This document shows positions 34,029-34,195 of a DNA stretch of 34,195 nucleotides, piece after piece; positions within the stretch are counted from its first letter, which is position 1, and every line of letters begins with the position of its first letter. The notes beneath the pieces are model-generated. The model had not been told where the DNA came from. It made no database searches and saw nothing but the letters and a program-made list of their open reading frames with translations. This DNA comes from Candidatus Omnitrophota bacterium (lineage in GTDB: Bacteria; Omnitrophota; Omnitrophia; Omnitrophales; Danuiimicrobiaceae): the NCBI GenBank assembly GCA_016206815.1, contig JACQQT010000062.1:1-34195 (forward strand), read 5' to 3'. The position numbers were made by a program, and so were the translations under genes.

Positions 34029-34195
34029 TCTCTTCGATGTATTTGATGGCATCTCCAACGGTTTGAATTTTTTCCGCATCCTCATCAGGGATCTCAATTC
34101 CGAATTCTTCTTCGAGCGCCATGACGAGTTCAACCGTATCGAGAGAATCTGCACCCAAATCGTCGACGAAAGATGCTTCAGGCGTGACTTCCTCT
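34012..34195 (-). CDS. acpP: Acyl carrier protein (5' end outside the window)
   Basis: The last 60 residues are present; about 15-20 N-terminal residues lie beyond the window edge. The phosphopantetheine site is the Ser of LGADSLDTVELVMALEEEFG (codon 34144-34146), followed by IPDEDAEKIQTVGDAIKYI, as in typical fatty-acid ACPs. The protein is strongly acidic. fabF follows after 52 bp, the common acpP-fabF pairing. Confidence 0.96.
   Translation of the reverse strand, partial: EEVTPEASFVDDLGADSLDTVELVMALEEEFGIEIPDEDAEKIQTVGDAIKYIEEKCAAK

Noticed and set aside
33991..34065. Plus-strand 24-codon frame with a good SD-like GGAGGG upstream
   Set aside because: It runs antisense into acpP and does not resemble any protein; the SD-like sequence is the complement of CCCTCC in the fabF leader.
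1..34195. tRNA, rRNA, CRISPR arrays, insertion sequences, attachment sites, anti-phage clusters
   Set aside because: Genes fill nearly the whole window with recognisable core functions; no repeated spacers, transposase or integrase motifs or tRNA-like cloverleaf were seen in the gaps.

Overview
The window is a dense bacterial chromosomal segment: 32 protein-coding genes, almost no non-coding DNA (largest gap about 200 bp), and no tRNA, rRNA, CRISPR array, insertion sequence or phage gene that I could recognise. G+C looks moderate throughout, with no patch of alien composition. Housekeeping proteins (DnaK, RecA, SMC, AlaS, FabF, ACP), intact His and Trp enzymes, an NtrC-type sigma-54 activator and a Bacteroides-aerotolerance (Bat) type cluster point to a free-living, Gram-negative-type bacterium. 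Gene order recalls uncultured candidate lineages such as Omnitrophota, but that is memory-based inference with low confidence. TTG and GTG starts occur, and many genes lack a clear Shine-Dalgarno (SD) site.

Region 1 (1-2369, + strand): a CCA-adding-type nucleotidyltransferase with an HD domain, a two-ACT-domain regulator and a peptide deformylase, head to tail. Everything after this is on the - strand.

Region 2 (2490-11684, -): one tight unit reading dnaK, BatD-like protein 1, MoxR ATPase, DUF58 protein, BatD-like protein 2, BatA, BatB, TPR protein (BatC/E-like), YqeY. The MoxR, DUF58, VWA and TPR proteins form a recognised envelope-associated module. Here it is led by the general chaperone DnaK and carries two BatD-like membrane proteins.

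Region 3 (11882-26823, -): a run of about 15 kb with no gap above 12 bp and many overlaps: recX, alaS, hisD, hisB, hisH, hisA, an unknown 3-TM protein, hisF, hisI, trpE, trpG, trpD, trpC, trpF, then a soluble histidine kinase and its sigma-54 response regulator. It holds the middle and late His steps and the early Trp steps; hisG, hisE, hisC, trpA and trpB are not in the window. The two-component pair ends next to the dnaK promoter region. That region holds a near-match sigma-54 promoter and a dyad about 100 bp upstream of it, which suggests, without proof, that the pair controls the dnaK-bat unit.

Region 4 (26824-34195, -): acpP (cut by the window edge), fabF, smc, pgsA, a small PC4/YdbC-like ssDNA-binding protein, and recA. 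Control signals are clearest here: a hairpin spanning the acpP stop codon, a consensus promoter for the PC4-like gene, a small terminator abutting a near-consensus recA promoter, and a strong terminator between recA and recX.

I see no wholly new enzyme system. The most interesting points are the dnaK-led Bat operon with duplicated BatD-like proteins, the possible sigma-54 circuit, the unknown membrane protein inside the his genes, and the expression-tuning hairpins at acpP/fabF and recA/recX.
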